A DNA stretch of 64,000 nucleotides from Enterobacteriaceae bacterium RIT714 (GTDB lineage Bacteria; Pseudomonadota; Gammaproteobacteria; Enterobacterales; Enterobacteriaceae). The notes below the pieces were generated by a model. It saw only the letters and a program-made list of their open reading frames with translations, had not been told where the DNA came from and did no database searches. The position numbers and the translations under genes were made by a program. Positions 1 to 11,207 of the stretch are shown one piece after another. The stretch spans positions 124,001-188,000 of the forward strand of contig WJYB01000002.1 in NCBI GenBank assembly GCA_009668015.1, in the 5' to 3' direction. The first letter of the stretch is position 1. Every line of letters starts with the position of its first letter.

Positions 1-549
1 TTTTGCCACGGTGGTGGTTTTACCCGTCCCCGGCCCGCCCGAAATCACCGCAATACGTCGCGTCAGCGCCACTGCTGCCGCCACTTTTTGCCAGTTCACC
101 GATTCAGCATCACCAAACAGGGCATTCAGCGTTTGCCTGAGCTGCTCCGCGTCATAAGGTAACGGCTGGTTTATGTCAGTGAAGAAACGCGCAACAGCCC
201 GTTCATTACGCCACATCCGATTAAGATACAGTCGCTCCGCGCACAGAATAAGAGGAGACGGGATATCACCGGTGCTGACGGCAGGTGAGCGCCGCAATTC
301 GTGCGCCCAGTCCACGGCATCGCCCAGCAGGGCAAAGCAGGCCTGGAGCGGGGCCGCCGTTTTATCATCCACGGTCAAACGGGAGAGCGGCAGGCAAACG
401 TGCCCTTCTCCGGCATCCCGGCTCAGAAGCGCCGCAGCCAGCATAACGGCAGGTTCATCGTCGCTCGCGACCATCATGGCAAACTGCGCATCCAGACGGC
501 GCAGCACGCGCTGCTCTACCGCCTCGAGTAAGAGTTGTTGCATCGTCAT
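1..549 (-). CDS. recD: Exonuclease V alpha subunit RecD (N-terminal part, cut by window edge)
   Basis: RecD is the 5'-3' helicase subunit of RecBCD, which processes double-strand breaks. The minus strand reads open from an ATG at 549 to the window edge. The encoded stretch has the RecD N-terminal domain and ends in the Walker A loop GGPGTGKTT at about residues 170-180. The start overlaps the recB stop as TGATG, so translation is probably coupled; a second ATG two codons downstream (543) is the alternative start. Only about the first 183 residues are present. Identification rests on close similarity to E. coli RecD and on position behind recB. Confidence 0.95.
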   Translation of the reverse strand, partial: MTMQQLLLEAVEQRVLRRLDAQFAMMVASDDEPAVMLAAALLSRDAGEGHVCLPLSRLTVDDKTAAPLQACFALLGDAVDWAHELRRSPAVSTGDIPSPLILCAERLYLNRMWRNERAVARFFTDINQPLPYDAEQLRQTLNALFGDAESVNWQKVAAAVALTRRIAVISGGPGTGKTTTVAK

Positions 550-3500
550 CAAGCCACCTCGTCCATGCTTGCCGCAAACAGCCGGTCCATTTTATCGATC
601 AGTTCAGGATCAGGGCGCGTGGTAAAGATCCCCGACAGCGGATCGTTGCCATCGACGCCACGCAAAAACAGATAAATGACGCCACCAAAATGGTCGTCAT
701 AGGTATAACCTGGAAGGCGATGACGCAAATAGCGATGAAGGGCTAACGTGTACAGCTGATACTGCAGATCGTAGCGGTGCGACTGCATGGCTGCAGCCAT
801 CGCCTGCCGGGTATAGGCTTCACTGTTTTCACCGAGCCAGTTGGATTTATAGTCCAGCAGGTAGTAGCGGCCATCATGGCGGAAAACAAGATCGATAAAG
901 CCTTTCAGCATCCCGCTCACCTGGCGGAAATTAAGCGGTGGGCACTGCGCCGACAACGGATCATATTCCCGGATAAGCGCATCCAGAGCCTCCGCCGTCA
1001 ATGGCCCGGCAATCGGGAGATAAAACTCCATCTCCACCTGCTTTTCTTTGGCGGTGAGCTGGCTAAGAGACACGCCCGAGGGCGTTAGCGGCGCCTGCAA
1101 AATTGACGTTAACCATTCACTGAGAATCGGCTGCCAGTGCGCGTCATAGCCGCCCTTTTGCACCATCTCCAGCACCCATTCCGCGGAGATCGGCTGCGTA
1201 AAGTCCAGCTCTTCAAACAGGCTGTGTAAAAATGTCCCAGGCGATGCACCACGTGGGAACTGATGCGGCGTGAGTTCAGGTTGTTCGACCACCTCCCCCA
1301 CACCCGACGCGTCAACATCAAGTTTAGGCATTAAATCTTGTGCAATATTCTGCCCGTGCTGCTGCAAGCCGGAATAGCTGGTCACGCGCCACTCATCAAC
1401 TAACGCACGCGTAATCTGCCGTGCGCCCAGATCGGGTGACGCCAGCTCAGGCATCTGCCAACGGGAACGATCGGGAAGGCCTGGGGTCTGCAGCGTGATA
1501 TTCTCATCACATAACGCCTCCAGGCACTGACGCAGGCCTGCGGCATCCTTTGCCTCGCCCTGCTGAACCAGTCGCCCCAGCGCGCTTTGGTGAACGTCTG
1601 TCTCGCCCGTTTTCTCTCCACGGCGGCGGAAAAGCGGCGCAACGCCCAGGCTGCAATGCCAAATAGATCGCGTGAGCGCCACATACAACAGCCGTAAATC
1701 TTCCGCCAGGCGTTCCGCCTCGGCGAGTTCAATGCTGGCGTCCGCTTTACTCAGATCGAGTACCGGTTCAAACGAGATGCGATCGTGATAAAACGCCTGA
1801 TCCTGCGCGCGATAATCGGCGATAAAAGGCAGGCAAACCAGCGGATACTCCAGCCCTTTTGATTTATGGATGGTGACGATTTTCACCAGATGCTTATCGC
1901 TCTCAAGGCGCATCTGCTGGCTTGAGGCATTGCTGTTGGGATCGGCGATTTGCTGCGATAACCAGCGGATCAACGCATGCTCACTTTCCAGCTGCGATCC
2001 CGCCTCCTGCAACAGCTCGCTGATATGCAAAATGTCGGTAAGACGGCGCTCGCCGCCGGGCGTGGCCAGTAAATTCTCAGCAACGTGGCGCTGCGCCATG
2101 AGTTCGCGCAGCATCGCCATCACGCCGCGCTTTTGCCAGCGTTCGCGGTAGCGGGCAAACTCTTCCACAACCACGTCCCATTGATGCTCATTATTATTCA
2201 GAGCGTCAATGTCACGAGCATTGAGGCCAAGAATCGAGCTTGCCAGCGCACTCCGTAACGTACTCTCTCGCTCAGGGGTGAGCACGGCCTGCAGCAGCCA
2301 CTGCATCTCCTGCGCTTCAAGAGTTTCAAACACGCTATCGCGGTTTGACAGATAGACCGAAGGAATAGCGAGCAACGTGAGCGCATCACGAATCAGCGAC
2401 GCTTCCTGGCGACTACGCACCAGCACGCTAATATCCGATGCCGTCACCGGCTTCGAGGTTTCACCTCTCCACAGGAGCGCTTCACCACGCGCACCGGCAC
2501 TAAGCCAGTCGCGGATCTGCGCCGCACACTGCTGCGCCATAAAGTTCTGATAGTCACTGACGCCGCAGCCTTCGCCCTCCATCAGCCAAAAATTCATCGC
2601 TGGCTGATCCACGCCCGCAAACTCAAAGCGCAGCCCGCTATTTTTGTCCGCGGCCTTCACCGGTGAGAACGGAATTTCCCGGAACATAAAGGCCGCATCC
2701 ATCCGCTCGAACAGCGCATTCACACTTGCGACCATGCCCGATGCCGAGCGCCAGTTCGTATCCAGCGTGTAGTGCGCTGCCACCTCGCCACGGGCTTTCA
2801 TGTAGGTAAAAATATCCGCACCACGAAAGGCGTAGATGGCCTGCTTAGGATCGCCAATCAGCAACAGAGCCGTATCCGGCTGTTTTTGCCATATTCGACG
2901 GAAAATACGATATTGCTGCGGATCGGTATCCTGGAATTCATCGATCATCGCCACCGGAAAACGGATGCGAATAGCCTTAGCCAGCGCTTCGCCATTTTCG
3001 CTACACAGGGCGGCATCCAGACGACTGAGCATATCGTCAAAGCCAAGCTCACCGCGCCGACGTTTCTCGCGAGCCACGGTTTCACGGATCTCCGCCATCG
3101 CGCGGGTAATCATCAAATCATTAAGAGTGAGCGGCTGAGCCAACAGCTCATCAACGGCCATAAACAGCGGATGTTCAGGCACCACGCCACCCGCTTTGGT
3201 CCGTTCTGCCAGGAAATTTTGCGAAAACTTTTCGAGAGCGTCAGGCAACTGATAGCTGCGCGTCTCTTCTTCCGCCCAGGCGCTGACTTTTTCGATCCAT
3301 TTCGCCTGGTTTCCGCGGTTGAACTTGCGTCTGTCGATACCGGAGTTTTCGATAATCGCATCAATATCACCCACCGCGTCGCACCACTTTTGCTTCAGCG
3401 CGGCAATCAGGGAAATGATCTTCTCGTGGCGCGCAACCAGCGTTTCATCCGCCGGAGGGGGTGATTTAATGACCGGCGCTTCTCCTTGCAGATAGCGTTC

Positions 3501-4091
3501 GATGGCGCGAAGTAGCGCTTCAGGTCCCTTCCAGAGCGAATGCACCGCCTCGGCAATATCGCGAGGCAACGGGTAGCAATGACGCCGCCAGAAATCGGCA
3601 CAGGCCTGGTGACGCAGTTCTGATTCATCTTCAATGAGCTGTTGCTCAAAGAGCATGCCTGACTCAAACGCATTCAGACTGAGCATGCGCTGGCAAAAAC
3701 CGTGGATAGTAAATACGGCAGCCTCGTCCATCTGCCGCTCGGCCAGCAATAGCCACTGCGCGGCCTGCTGTTTGTCGGTTATCTCTTCCAGAAGACGGGC
3801 ATAGAGGGGATTGTCGGTGGTTTGACGCAGGCAGGCGATACGTAAGTCATGGATATTCGAGCGAATACGTCCGCGTAACTCTGCGGTGGCAGCCTCGGTA
3901 AAGGTGACCACCAGCAGCTCTTCCACGCTGAGTGGGCGAGAAAACGCAGCCTGGCCGCCAAGCCCCAGTAACAGGCGCAAATAGAGGGCGGCAATGGTGA
4001 AGGTTTTTCCCGTTCCCGCTGAAGCTTCAATCAATCGCTCACCCTGTAACGGCAAGCGTAAGGGATCAAGGGATTCAGCGGTATCGGTCAT
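549..4091 (-). CDS. recB: Exonuclease V beta subunit RecB
   Basis: RecB is the 3'-5' helicase and the only nuclease of RecBCD; it also loads RecA after Chi. The 1180-residue product has the same length as E. coli RecB. Visible motifs are the SF1 Walker A loop ASAGTGKT (residues 23-30), the DEFQDTDP helicase motif II, and the C-terminal RecB nuclease motif with FIDLVFR and LLDYKSN, which carries the metal-binding aspartates and lysine. The ATG follows the ptrA stop by only 2 bases, and the stop overlaps the recD start. It is one operon with recC, ptrA and recD. Confidence 0.98.
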   Translation of the reverse strand: MTDTAESLDPLRLPLQGERLIEASAGTGKTFTIAALYLRLLLGLGGQAAFSRPLSVEELLVVTFTEAATAELRGRIRSNIHDLRIACLRQTTDNPLYARLLEEITDKQQAAQWLLLAERQMDEAAVFTIHGFCQRMLSLNAFESGMLFEQQLIEDESELRHQACADFWRRHCYPLPRDIAEAVHSLWKGPEALLRAIERYLQGEAPVIKSPPPADETLVARHEKIISLIAALKQKWCDAVGDIDAIIENSGIDRRKFNRGNQAKWIEKVSAWAEEETRSYQLPDALEKFSQNFLAERTKAGGVVPEHPLFMAVDELLAQPLTLNDLMITRAMAEIRETVAREKRRRGELGFDDMLSRLDAALCSENGEALAKAIRIRFPVAMIDEFQDTDPQQYRIFRRIWQKQPDTALLLIGDPKQAIYAFRGADIFTYMKARGEVAAHYTLDTNWRSASGMVASVNALFERMDAAFMFREIPFSPVKAADKNSGLRFEFAGVDQPAMNFWLMEGEGCGVSDYQNFMAQQCAAQIRDWLSAGARGEALLWRGETSKPVTASDISVLVRSRQEASLIRDALTLLAIPSVYLSNRDSVFETLEAQEMQWLLQAVLTPERESTLRSALASSILGLNARDIDALNNNEHQWDVVVEEFARYRERWQKRGVMAMLRELMAQRHVAENLLATPGGERRLTDILHISELLQEAGSQLESEHALIRWLSQQIADPNSNASSQQMRLESDKHLVKIVTIHKSKGLEYPLVCLPFIADYRAQDQAFYHDRISFEPVLDLSKADASIELAEAERLAEDLRLLYVALTRSIWHCSLGVAPLFRRRGEKTGETDVHQSALGRLVQQGEAKDAAGLRQCLEALCDENITLQTPGLPDRSRWQMPELASPDLGARQITRALVDEWRVTSYSGLQQHGQNIAQDLMPKLDVDASGVGEVVEQPELTPHQFPRGASPGTFLHSLFEELDFTQPISAEWVLEMVQKGGYDAHWQPILSEWLTSILQAPLTPSGVSLSQLTAKEKQVEMEFYLPIAGPLTAEALDALIREYDPLSAQCPPLNFRQVSGMLKGFIDLVFRHDGRYYLLDYKSNWLGENSEAYTRQAMAAAMQSHRYDLQYQLYTLALHRYLRHRLPGYTYDDHFGGVIYLFLRGVDGNDPLSGIFTTRPDPELIDKMDRLFAASMDEVA

Positions 4092-4093
4092 TG

Positions 4094-6970
4094 TTACTTA
4101 CTCCATGGCATTGATTTCTGCAGTGCGCTGACGCTCTCCCAGACTTTCCAGCCCTGCGGATGAACATAGTCCGCTTTCCCATTCTGGCTGCCGGAAACCT
4201 GAGATAAACACGACATACCTTGCGGCTTGACCACCGCCTGGTGGAAGAAGTCGGCAACCTTTTGAGGCGTCAGCTGTTTTATTTCGGCCACTACTTTATC
4301 ACGCGAATCGAATTGCATATTACCGCGATCAAAATCTTTGCTCAGCTGTGACGCTTCTTCCCCTAACGTCTGCGGCGCCTGTTGCACCTGAGCGATCACG
4401 GCCTGCTGGATCTGGGCAAACTCTTCCGGCTTCATCGCCCGCAGCTTCTCTTCAGCCTGAGGGAAGAACGCCTGATAACGCTGCCAGAGATACGCAGGCT
4501 GCTTATCACTGCTTTGCAGCAAGAAGCCCAGCCCCCATTGACGCCCGATATTCATCGAGAAGGCAAAGACCGCATAGCCAAGCTGCTCTTCGGTGCGCAG
4601 CTGATTGTAGAACCACGGCTGAATAATCTGTCCCAGTACCGCGCTATAGGCAGAGCTGGCGAACTCATCATACCCGACAGGAACAAACACCGCGGCCAGC
4701 GCAGAATCCGTGCTGCTGCCTGCCTTTTCAAAGATCACGTTCTGCTTTTTATCCACCAGCACATCCTGGTTACGGCACCATTCGTTACCGTTAGCACCCA
4801 GCTGTTTACGGACATTCTGCGCAAGGGTTTTCGACTGATCTTCGCTCAGATTCCCCACAATCAGAAACTCAGGACGGGAGTGGGTTTTCAGCGCTTCACG
4901 GTAGTCCATCACCTCTTTCAGGGTGATCGACGGCAACAGAGCACGACGGGTTTCACGCTGGAAGTAAGGGATCTGCGACAGCATCTGCACAGGCATAATC
5001 GCCAGATCAAAGGCTTTCCCTTTTTCAGCTGAATCCATCATCTGGGCATACCATGACTTGGCCTGCTCAAGCTGTTCTTCCGTTGGCGTATAGCTGAAAT
5101 AACCTTCGAGCAACGCCAGGAAAAGCTGTGGCAAACGCTGAGTGTAACCGTTGGCATTAACCATCAAGCCGTTGTTGGCATTCGTTGAAAAACTGATGCC
5201 CCCGACTGCCGCCTGATTACTGAGCTGATCCAGCGCAATCCCTGCCAGATAGTCATTCAGCGCAAACATAACCTGATTTTTCGCGCTATCCATGGCCTGC
5301 GGATTACGCAGCACAACGCTCACATCGGCTTTTGGCTCGCTGGCAAAGTAGCGACTCGGCGTGTAGACCACCCGCAGCGTTGGCTCATCTACAATCAGTT
5401 CGGGATGCGGATACTCTTTCGCAGGCTTAATCAGCGAGAAGTCATCAGGAATATACGGGTTCAGTTCAGGCAATTTCAGCCCAATTTCTGCGGAGTGTTT
5501 CTGCCAGTCAGCGAACGTTTGCTCGCTGATTTTATTGACCTGATAAGGAGCATCAACAAAGTATGCCTTTTTATGATTCGGCTCTTTCGGGCTGATATAC
5601 CAGATACGGGCGTTTTGCGGCGTCATCATCGCCAGACGCGCTTTTATCGCATCGGCATCATACCTATCGGCAATGTTCACCGCATCCAGGGTATGTTCAA
5701 CCGGAACGCGGATCATGGTATCCGCCAGCCACTCGACATAGTCCATATCGCGAGTGATGGAGGGATAGCGGAAGTCGAGATCCAGCACATGCGCCAGCTC
5801 GTCGAAATAACGTTTATCCACGCCCTTTTCGCGCAGCAGAGATAAATAGCTGAAAATCGCAGCGACCACTTCATCACGATGAGCGAGGCCTTTGTCGGTT
5901 AATGTCGCGGAAATCGCCAGAACACCGCTATTACCATTGACGACAGGATCGGAATCGGCACGAATGCCTTCTACCAGCCCCTGTTTCTGAAGCCAGTCGG
6001 AGAGGGTATCCGGACTACGATTGCCAATGAGATAGGTCACCAGCTCATCCGTTTTACTGCGAAATTGTGCCGTGTTGTTATCAATGCGGAACTCAACGCG
6101 CAGCACTTTACGCGGCTGCGCGGGGACGTAATGAATGATGATGCCTTTTTGCTCATCAGTCACCACGGGGACTGTAATCTCTGGCCTTTCAATATTTTTA
6201 TTTGGCACGCGGCCATAGGTTTCTGCGGCAATTTTCGCCAGTTCAGGAAGAGGCCTATTGCTGTAAACCACCGCTTTCATCAGATTGGCAGAATAGAATT
6301 TATCGCGAAAGGCATGCAGCGCGTCGAGCACCGGGCTGTTCGGTTTATCGCTCAGCGTCTCCAGATTACCACCGGAAAAACGTGAGCCAGGGTGGGCCGG
6401 GTTGATGGTTTCGGCACTCACCTGCGCCATGCGCATACCGTCTCGGGTGCGTGCCATTGTCAGTTCGGCATTCACCGCATTACGCTCGCGATCGGCGTAT
6501 TTTTTATCCAGTAAAGGCGAGGCGATGGCATCGGCCAGACGATCGACCGCGCCTTCAAGCGCATCGTTTTCGACTTCAAGGTAAAACGCAGTGCGGTACG
6601 GCGCCGTGCTGGCATTATGGCTACCGCCGTGCATTTTCAGAAACTCGGAGAGGCTGTCCGGCTGCGGATATTTTTTAGACCCCATCAGGGTCATGTGCTC
6701 CAGATAATGAGCGAGACCCGGATGTGAATCCGGATCTTCCAGCGATCCAACCGGCACCACCAGCGCAGAGAGTGATTTCACAGCCTGCGGGTCGGAAACC
6801 AACAGCACGGTCATGCCATTATCAAGACGAATCGCCTGATATTGCCGGGTGTCTTTTTCGCTCTTACGGATTGTTTCCTGAACGGGTTGCCAACCGGTGT
6901 CTGCCTGACTGAGGGGAGCCCAAAGGGCGACGAACAAAACAAACGCTTTCAACAAGGTGCTGCCTGGCAT
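4094..6970 (-). CDS. ptrA: Pitrilysin (protease III), periplasmic zinc peptidase
   Basis: This is an M16-family metallopeptidase that degrades small peptides in the periplasm. The 958-residue product is close to the 962 of E. coli. It has a signal peptide (residues 1-23, ending SQA) and the inverted zinc motif HYLEH at residues 88-92, with the downstream glutamate in ERNAVNAELTMA. The gene lies between recC and recB on the same strand, the usual but functionally unexplained arrangement in enterobacteria. Confidence 0.97.
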   Translation of the reverse strand: MPGSTLLKAFVLFVALWAPLSQADTGWQPVQETIRKSEKDTRQYQAIRLDNGMTVLLVSDPQAVKSLSALVVPVGSLEDPDSHPGLAHYLEHMTLMGSKKYPQPDSLSEFLKMHGGSHNASTAPYRTAFYLEVENDALEGAVDRLADAIASPLLDKKYADRERNAVNAELTMARTRDGMRMAQVSAETINPAHPGSRFSGGNLETLSDKPNSPVLDALHAFRDKFYSANLMKAVVYSNRPLPELAKIAAETYGRVPNKNIERPEITVPVVTDEQKGIIIHYVPAQPRKVLRVEFRIDNNTAQFRSKTDELVTYLIGNRSPDTLSDWLQKQGLVEGIRADSDPVVNGNSGVLAISATLTDKGLAHRDEVVAAIFSYLSLLREKGVDKRYFDELAHVLDLDFRYPSITRDMDYVEWLADTMIRVPVEHTLDAVNIADRYDADAIKARLAMMTPQNARIWYISPKEPNHKKAYFVDAPYQVNKISEQTFADWQKHSAEIGLKLPELNPYIPDDFSLIKPAKEYPHPELIVDEPTLRVVYTPSRYFASEPKADVSVVLRNPQAMDSAKNQVMFALNDYLAGIALDQLSNQAAVGGISFSTNANNGLMVNANGYTQRLPQLFLALLEGYFSYTPTEEQLEQAKSWYAQMMDSAEKGKAFDLAIMPVQMLSQIPYFQRETRRALLPSITLKEVMDYREALKTHSRPEFLIVGNLSEDQSKTLAQNVRKQLGANGNEWCRNQDVLVDKKQNVIFEKAGSSTDSALAAVFVPVGYDEFASSAYSAVLGQIIQPWFYNQLRTEEQLGYAVFAFSMNIGRQWGLGFLLQSSDKQPAYLWQRYQAFFPQAEEKLRAMKPEEFAQIQQAVIAQVQQAPQTLGEEASQLSKDFDRGNMQFDSRDKVVAEIKQLTPQKVADFFHQAVVKPQGMSCLSQVSGSQNGKADYVHPQGWKVWESVSALQKSMPWSK

Positions 6971-7110
6971 TCACTACCTCTTCATCACGGCTACATCATT
7001 AACAAACTGCGTGCTGGACGAACCAGCATCTCTTTCTGTGGTGACATCAGTCCGTGACAAGTTGGGCATAATAAATGAACGCTCTAATCTGCGCAATTTT
7101 TATACAATCA

Positions 7111-10100
7111 TCAGGACTGATTAAATTTAAACAACGGTAACAAGTAGCGTTGCGCCTCTTCCGTGATTGCCTCGAAGTATTCTGGCTCCAGCGTTCGCCA
7201 TAAGCGCTGATACCAGACATCCTCCCCTTCGCCCCGCACCATCATGTTTCCTTCATAAGCCTGCATAAACTTGCTGCGGGCTTTTTGCAATGAGACTTCA
7301 TCCGTTAACATGGCATCATTCTGCGCGTCGTAACAGGCTTTTATCCACGCCCCCCCACTTTCTGGCAGCAGCAACAGCGGTTTATTCATGCCCTGCCGAT
7401 AACCTTCGATAAACAGGGTCAGATACGCCAATGCCTGATCTGAGTCCATAGGAGGGAAACGCCATTCGCCCTCTTTACGTACAAACAACCGGCTTTCACC
7501 TTCATTACCACAAGCACTGTAGACAAGGTGTTCGAGCCAGAGTTGCAAACCTTGTGAAACACTGAGCATAGCGGGACGCCAGCGCAGGAGCCCATCTGAC
7601 TGCACATGCTGGAGCCAGCCAGTGAGCTGAATACCGTTGCAGGTCAGATCAATTTCGAGGCTTTTTCCCGGCTGACGACATTCAATGACTCTGTCAGCCA
7701 GTACCTGCATCTCCTGAAACTGCGTATCCCAGGCTATTTCGCCGAATGCACCATAAGGCAGTTGGCCCGCAGCGCGGTATCGACGGAACAGCGTTTGCGC
7801 ATCTTCCTGCTCGACCAGCGCATTGAGCAACTGCTGGTTTAGCTGGTAACGGCTTAACCCATCGAGGATGAAAGGTTCTGCATCGGGGATTTCGCTCTCT
7901 TCAGAGCGGAAATGGACCTGAAGGCGCTGTTGGAAAAATGCGCGTACCGGGTGAGCCCAGAATCGCTGTAACTGTTCAAAGGCGATCGTCTCAACAGGGA
8001 GAGGTTCCAGCGTCTGAATAAAAGCTGTTTGTGCAATTCCCTCTCTCTTCGCTGCCGGTAGCCATTCACGGGCGTAGCTTTGTTGCTCGTCATTGACGTA
8101 ATTGGTCGGGTCAAACGGCATACGACTATGGCGATGGATGATATGGTCTTTGACCCGCTGTTCACTTTGGTCACAGTTCAGCGCCTCATCCCCTGGCAGA
8201 TAGTGGCTTTGACCGATGTAATCCACCAGTTCCTGCACCAGCACCGAAGGAAAGCGTTCGCTGTTATCCTGAATTGAATGGCCGATATAGCTGATATAGA
8301 GCTTATCCTGGGCGGAAATTAATGCCTCCAGGAAGAGGTATCGGTCATCGTCGCGTCGACTACGGTCGCCACGTTTTGGCTGCTGGCTCATCAGATCAAA
8401 ACCGAGTGGCGCCAGTGCGCGAGGATAAATTCCGTCGTTCATCCCCAGCAGACACACCACTTTGAAAGGGATTGAACGCATGGGCATTAAGGTGCAAATG
8501 TTCACCGGGCCAGCTAAGAAACGCTGACTGATACGCTCCTGGTCAAGGCGTTGCGTCAATTCATCGCGCAGCAACGAAAGCGGAATAGCCTCGCCATAAT
8601 GTGATGAAAGGCCTTCATCAATAATCGCCTGCCATTGCAGCTCAATAAGCGCCATTGCCCCTTCTGTTTCACTGTCCGGCAGGAAAAAGTCATTCAGCAT
8701 TTCCCGACAGACAGGTAACCACTCTTCAAGGGGACGAGACTTTCTCAGCTCGCGCCGCCAGCGGTTGAGTTGCATCAGAAGCGATGCCAGATGACCGACA
8801 AGCTCGGCGATCAGCCCTGTCGATTCATCGTACGGGAGGACGTCATTCCACTCACCCTGACTGCTCTCCATCGCATAGCCCAGTAACATACGCGTCAGAC
8901 CAAAGTGCCAGGTGTGTTGCCCTGTCGGCGGGAGTTCGAACTCCTGGACGTTATCATCGTCGATACCCCAGCGGACACCCGATTCGTTCACCCATTGCCG
9001 CAGATAGCGCAAGCCCTCTTCATCAATGTCAAAGCGTGCGGCAAGGACCGGGACATCCAGCAGGGCCAAAACATCTTCAGAAATAAAGCGGCTGTCCGGC
9101 AGGGAGAGCAAGCTGACAAAAGCCTGCAGAGCCGGATGCGACTGACGCGCCCGGCGGTCAGAAACGGCATAAGGAAGATAACGATCGCCAGTCGCGCTAC
9201 CAAACACTGCCTGGATATAGGGGCTGTAACTGTCGATATCCGCAACCATCACGACGATATCACGCGGCGTAAGTTCCGGATCGTCCTGAAGCATCGCCAG
9301 TAGTTTGTCATGAAGCACTTCGACTTCGCGCTGCGGACTGTGGCAAACATGAACGGTCACACTGCGATCCTTAAGATCCAGCCTGCGTTTATTATCGCTA
9401 CGAGCAAATTCTTCGGCAGTCATTCCCGCTATTGCGCGGTTTTCAAGATCGAGAATATCAAGCTGGACGTTGTGTAACAGGCTGTCTGGCGTGATATCCG
9501 CGAACGCATCAACATCGCCTTCTCCTGATGAAGAAATATCAGACAGCATATGAATATAGTCACGCCCCAGCTTCCCCCAGGATGCCAGCAAAGGGTTCGG
9601 TAAGTTCTGAATACCCTCTTCATCAAAAAGTCGTGCCGCGCTGGCGCTGTCTTTAAACAGCGGAACAGTACGTTCTTCAAATATCCGGCGTCGTTGTCGG
9701 GTAACAAGCCTTGCAAGCCAGCGAGCATCCTGAATATCCCCCCAGTAATGACGGCAAGGGTTGGTAAACAGAATATGGATATCGACATGCTTGCCCAGCG
9801 CTTCCAGCGCTTTCAAATACACCGGAGGCAAGGCTGAAATCCCGCAGATAAAGACGCGAGAAGGAAGCCCCGCGGGCGGTTCAGAAGCCGCATCCAGTGT
9901 CGAGATAAAGCGATCGTAAAGGTTGGCACGGTGCCACTGCGGTTGACCTAGCTTTTCGGTATGCTCAACCAGCGCTTTCCAGAGCGGTGCCTGCCAGATT
10001 TGCGCTTCTGGTAGACCGTCAATAAGCGCACCGGACTCCCATGACGTTAGCCATTCTGGACGATAAACCAGATACTGGTCATAAAGGTCGGCAGTACGGG

Positions 10101-10485
10101 AAGCAAGCTGGAACAGTTTACGTTTATCAGTATCATCGCTCAGATAGTGCCGCAGCATGACGAACTCATCTTTCTGCAACATCTCTGGCAGAAGCGTCAT
10201 CAACTTCCAGCTCATGCTTTGTTTATTGAAAGCACTCTGTTTAGGGATGTCCGCCAACACGCGGACAAACATATCCCAGATGAAACTCGCGGGAAGTGGG
10301 AACTCGATATTGGCCGCAATACCAAATTTTTGCGCAAGAGACATTTGCAGCCACTGGGCCATCCCCGTACTTTGCACCAGCACCATTTCCGGCTCAAAGG
10401 GATCGGCAAGATGATCGCGCTCGACGATAAACTCCATCAGCGCTTCCAGCACATCCAGACGATTTGAGTGATAGACCCTTAACAT
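7111..10485 (-). CDS. recC: Exonuclease V gamma subunit RecC
   Basis: RecC is the scaffold subunit of RecBCD that reads the Chi sequence with a catalytically dead helicase fold and splits the DNA strands. The 1124 residues compare with 1122 in E. coli, and similarity runs end to end. The 140-base gap to ptrA leaves room for a separate ptrA promoter. The gene lies 12 bases downstream of ppdC, so readthrough from the pseudopilin cluster is possible. Confidence 0.97.
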   Translation of the reverse strand: MLRVYHSNRLDVLEALMEFIVERDHLADPFEPEMVLVQSTGMAQWLQMSLAQKFGIAANIEFPLPASFIWDMFVRVLADIPKQSAFNKQSMSWKLMTLLPEMLQKDEFVMLRHYLSDDTDKRKLFQLASRTADLYDQYLVYRPEWLTSWESGALIDGLPEAQIWQAPLWKALVEHTEKLGQPQWHRANLYDRFISTLDAASEPPAGLPSRVFICGISALPPVYLKALEALGKHVDIHILFTNPCRHYWGDIQDARWLARLVTRQRRRIFEERTVPLFKDSASAARLFDEEGIQNLPNPLLASWGKLGRDYIHMLSDISSSGEGDVDAFADITPDSLLHNVQLDILDLENRAIAGMTAEEFARSDNKRRLDLKDRSVTVHVCHSPQREVEVLHDKLLAMLQDDPELTPRDIVVMVADIDSYSPYIQAVFGSATGDRYLPYAVSDRRARQSHPALQAFVSLLSLPDSRFISEDVLALLDVPVLAARFDIDEEGLRYLRQWVNESGVRWGIDDDNVQEFELPPTGQHTWHFGLTRMLLGYAMESSQGEWNDVLPYDESTGLIAELVGHLASLLMQLNRWRRELRKSRPLEEWLPVCREMLNDFFLPDSETEGAMALIELQWQAIIDEGLSSHYGEAIPLSLLRDELTQRLDQERISQRFLAGPVNICTLMPMRSIPFKVVCLLGMNDGIYPRALAPLGFDLMSQQPKRGDRSRRDDDRYLFLEALISAQDKLYISYIGHSIQDNSERFPSVLVQELVDYIGQSHYLPGDEALNCDQSEQRVKDHIIHRHSRMPFDPTNYVNDEQQSYAREWLPAAKREGIAQTAFIQTLEPLPVETIAFEQLQRFWAHPVRAFFQQRLQVHFRSEESEIPDAEPFILDGLSRYQLNQQLLNALVEQEDAQTLFRRYRAAGQLPYGAFGEIAWDTQFQEMQVLADRVIECRQPGKSLEIDLTCNGIQLTGWLQHVQSDGLLRWRPAMLSVSQGLQLWLEHLVYSACGNEGESRLFVRKEGEWRFPPMDSDQALAYLTLFIEGYRQGMNKPLLLLPESGGAWIKACYDAQNDAMLTDEVSLQKARSKFMQAYEGNMMVRGEGEDVWYQRLWRTLEPEYFEAITEEAQRYLLPLFKFNQS

Positions 10486-10497
10486 AAACGCTCCCGA

Positions 10498-10821
10498 CTA
10501 ATGACTTACCGGGCAATGCAGGCGTGTCATCTGACCCTGCCGCCCCAGAGGCGAAATAATAGTGACTGTGATGCTGACACATCCGGCTTGCGTTGTCTCC
10601 ACCCGGTTTGTCCGCCATCCCTGTGGCAATGTATCCGCGGATAATTGCGCCTGATTCCAGGCGTAATGCCAGAGCTGGCGATACTGGCTGAATATGGCAT
10701 GCCGGTTTGCCAGCGCTTGATGATAGCCGGATAGCGCGGTGACAATTATCACCAGCAACACCATTGCTAACAACACTTCCACCATGCTAAATCCCTGTTG
10801 TCTGTTTAAGGCAGCTGACAC
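10498..10821 (-). CDS. ppdC: Prepilin-type N-terminal cleavage/methylation protein PpdC
   Basis: A 107-residue minor pseudopilin-like protein. The start chosen is a GTG at 10821 preceded by the ribosome-binding site AGGGGG; the frame stays open further upstream, but that part overlaps ygdB and has no resemblance to the family. The N-terminus RQQGFSMVEVLLAM is a prepilin peptidase site (cleavage after G, then F, with E at +5) followed by a hydrophobic helix. It is last of four overlapping genes ppdA-ppdB-ygdB-ppdC, which resemble type II/IV pilus minor pilins but lie apart from the main assembly genes. Confidence 0.9.
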   Translation of the reverse strand: MSAALNRQQGFSMVEVLLAMVLLVIIVTALSGYHQALANRHAIFSQYRQLWHYAWNQAQLSADTLPQGWRTNRVETTQAGCVSITVTIISPLGRQGQMTRLHCPVSH

Positions 10822-11207
10822 AAATCCCCCTGCTTCAGTGGACAGAAATCGCTCCAGCCATGAGGAGAAAAGACAATGCGTCCTTCCTGGATTTCCCCCC
10901 ACCGCCACAAGAACATATCGCCGTTGCCTGCGATCAGCAGGACGCGGTCCTCTGCAAGTAACCGCAGACACACTCGTCCCTGTGACACTTTCTTACACTG
11001 AATATTTGTCACCACCGACCACAGCTGGCGCTTCCCCCACTCCAGCGCCGATTGCACAGTGGCCCGTTGTTGTACCGACTGACGTTCGCGGCTGACGATC
11101 CGGGTAAAGGAGTCGAGCTGTTGATTCAGCCCCGTCAGAATCAGGCCACCAATGACAAGCAGTAACAGAACCAGAGCGAGCGAGGACATCCCCTTTTGGC
11201 GCTTCAT
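10806..11207 (-). CDS. ygdB: DUF2509 family protein YgdB
   Basis: A 133-residue protein of the ppd cluster (135 in E. coli). It begins with a short basic stretch and one hydrophobic helix (KGMSSLALVLLLLVIGGLIL), like a pilin signal without the classical glutamate, which resembles PilX/GspK-type minor pilins. Its start overlaps the ppdB stop and its 3' end overlaps ppdC by 16 bases, so the cluster is translationally coupled. Its exact function is not established. Confidence 0.9.
   Translation of the reverse strand: MKRQKGMSSLALVLLLLVIGGLILTGLNQQLDSFTRIVSRERQSVQQRATVQSALEWGKRQLWSVVTNIQCKKVSQGRVCLRLLAEDRVLLIAGNGDMFLWRWGEIQEGRIVFSPHGWSDFCPLKQGDLCQLP

Noticed and set aside
10822..10971. N-terminal extension of ppdC
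   Set aside because: It overlaps ygdB in another frame and places a pilin signal sequence 50 residues inside the protein; GTG at 10821 has a good ribosome-binding site.
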